From Streptomyces fulvoviolaceus (GTDB lineage: Bacteria; Actinomycetota; Actinomycetes; Streptomycetales; Streptomycetaceae), in assembly GCF_000718165.1 (NCBI RefSeq), contig NZ_JOEY01000106.1, positions 1-16,189 of the forward strand: a DNA stretch of 16,189 nt. The letters run 5' to 3'. Each line of letters starts with the position of its first letter. The stretch's first letter is position 1. The notes under the pieces are model-generated. The model had not been told where the DNA came from, made no database searches, and was given only the letters and a program-made list of their open reading frames with translations. This document shows, piece by piece, positions 15,710-16,189 of the stretch. A program made the translations under genes and the position numbers.

Positions 15710-15844
15710 AACGGTGAAACGGCGGGTCGTGAGGCTGATCATCACGACGTGGATCAGGGCTCGGATCGGGCCGGGAGGACTTCGTAGGCGCGGGGCCGGG
15801 CCTCGGCGATGCATCAGCCGGCCTCTCGTGCGCTCGACGGCCCA
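15710..15844 (-). pseudogene. IS5-type transposase, C-terminal remnant with frameshifts
   Basis: The minus strand reads WAVERTRGRLMHRR, then in another frame RAYEVLPARSE (15760-15792), then back in the first frame ALIHVVMISLTTRRFTVE. Joined, these match the closing part of IS5-group transposases (W-V-V-E-R-T-.-.-W-L-..-R-R-L-..-Y-E-.-.-P-.-.-.-E-A-.-I), where ERT contains the catalytic Glu of the DDE triad. Two shifts are needed, one near 15793-15805 and one at about 15760. The rest of the transposase (Asp residues, DNA-binding part) is not found upstream. A decayed IS fragment between the membrane-protein gene and the DUF4352-like fragment. Confidence 0.65.
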
Positions 15845-15897
15845 GGGAGTCATGCCGCCCACCGCTCACGCAGCTTGACAAACAGCATTAGGAATCA

Positions 15898-16116
15898 GTG
15901 AAGAGCATCGACTTCACGGTCGGGATCGAGTACGAGGATCTTGGACAGCACGGTGACGACCTGGCCAACGCCTCCGATCTCAAGCCCGGCCAGTTCGTGC
16001 ACGGCACCATTGTCTTGAGCGTGCCGAGCACACAACCTGGCCGACTCGAGTTCTCCGACCGGGAGGACATCCCCTTCCAAACGTGCGCATGGATGGCGTC
16101 CCGCGTGATGGTGTAG
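15898..16116 (+). CDS. Small DUF4352-like protein or fragment (72 aa)
   Basis: GTG at 15898 has a modest AGGA five bases upstream. The product includes SIDFTVGIEYEDLG, then LANASDLKPGQFVHGTIVLSV and PSTQPGRLEFSDREDIPFQ. The pattern L-.-P-G-.-.-V-.-G-.-.-V-.-.-V-P-....-L-.-F is the second half of DUF4352-type beta-sandwich domains found on actinobacterial lipoproteins. Here there is no signal peptide, lipobox or first half of the domain, so it is probably a 5'-truncated remnant; a genuine short cytoplasmic protein is possible. Third positions are largely G/C on this strand, favouring it over the open frame opposite. A hairpin follows 18 bases after TAG. Confidence 0.4.
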   Translation: MKSIDFTVGIEYEDLGQHGDDLANASDLKPGQFVHGTIVLSVPSTQPGRLEFSDREDIPFQTCAWMASRVMV

Positions 16117-16133
16117 GCGATCAACGTGTGGGA

Positions 16134-16160
16134 GTGCGCGGGCGTTTGCCCGGGGCGCAC
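16134..16160 (+). terminator. Hairpin downstream of the DUF4352-like gene
   Basis: GTGCGCGGGC (16134-16143) pairs with GCCC (16148-16151) and GCGCAC (16155-16160), giving a 10-bp stem with a 3-base bulge and a GTTT loop. It lies 18 bases after the stop at 16114-16116, consistent with an intrinsic terminator without a T-run. Confidence 0.5.
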
Positions 16161-16189
16161 ACCTGATGCAGGCGGCCGCTCCCTGACCA

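Noticed and set aside
15875..15880. TTGACA resembling a -35 box before the DUF4352-like gene
   Set aside because: No -10 element at 16-18 bases; the GTG start follows only 17 bases later.

Overview
The window is high-GC DNA with GC-rich third codon positions, GTG starts, GGAG-type ribosome sites and several Streptomyces-type families (DUF6325 with a SHOCT partner, DUF2550, an AtsA-like sulfatase). It most likely comes from Streptomyces or a close relative. The many IS remnants, damaged genes and orphan genes suggest an accessory region such as a chromosome arm, an island or a large plasmid.

Left part (1-1826): a graveyard of gene ends. In order there are the last 32 codons of an unidentified plus-strand gene; a minus-strand membrane-protein tail (541-755) with a perfect 23-bp hairpin just past its stop; an IS21-type IstB remnant (741-960); a minus-strand methyltransferase C-terminus (966-1103); and a 5'-truncated, frameshifted tyrosine recombinase (about 1107-1826).

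Centre-left (1107-6371): four plus-strand genes, each overlapping the next by 4 bases. They encode three tyrosine-recombinase-fold proteins (the first broken) and a small HTH plus coiled-coil protein. The layout combines 'recombinase in trio' (RIT) elements with the Tn554 tnpA-tnpB-tnpC module. It is the most system-like feature here, but the first gene is damaged, so the module is probably no longer autonomous. An IS630-type transposase fragment follows on the minus strand (6378-6749).

Middle (6890-8546): a minus-strand two-gene unit (DUF6325 then SHOCT) and, diverging from it across about 410 bases, a stand-alone DUF2550-type membrane protein.

Right part (8773-16189): a 786-residue formylglycine-type arylsulfatase with a C-terminal beta-sandwich-like domain; a convergent small hypothetical gene with a hairpin between them; a truncated and frameshifted DUF1254/DUF1214 gene; an intact CPA1-type cation:proton antiporter; a convergent multi-spanning membrane protein interrupted by one in-frame TAA; an IS5-type transposase C-terminus with frameshifts; and a small DUF4352-like fragment followed by a hairpin.

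The intact genes that look functional are recombinases B and C, the TnpC-like gene, SHOCT, DUF6325, DUF2550, the sulfatase, the small hypothetical gene and the antiporter. Apart from the recombinase operon and the DUF6325-SHOCT pair, no shared pathway is evident. All family assignments come from recognising motifs by eye; no database search was run.
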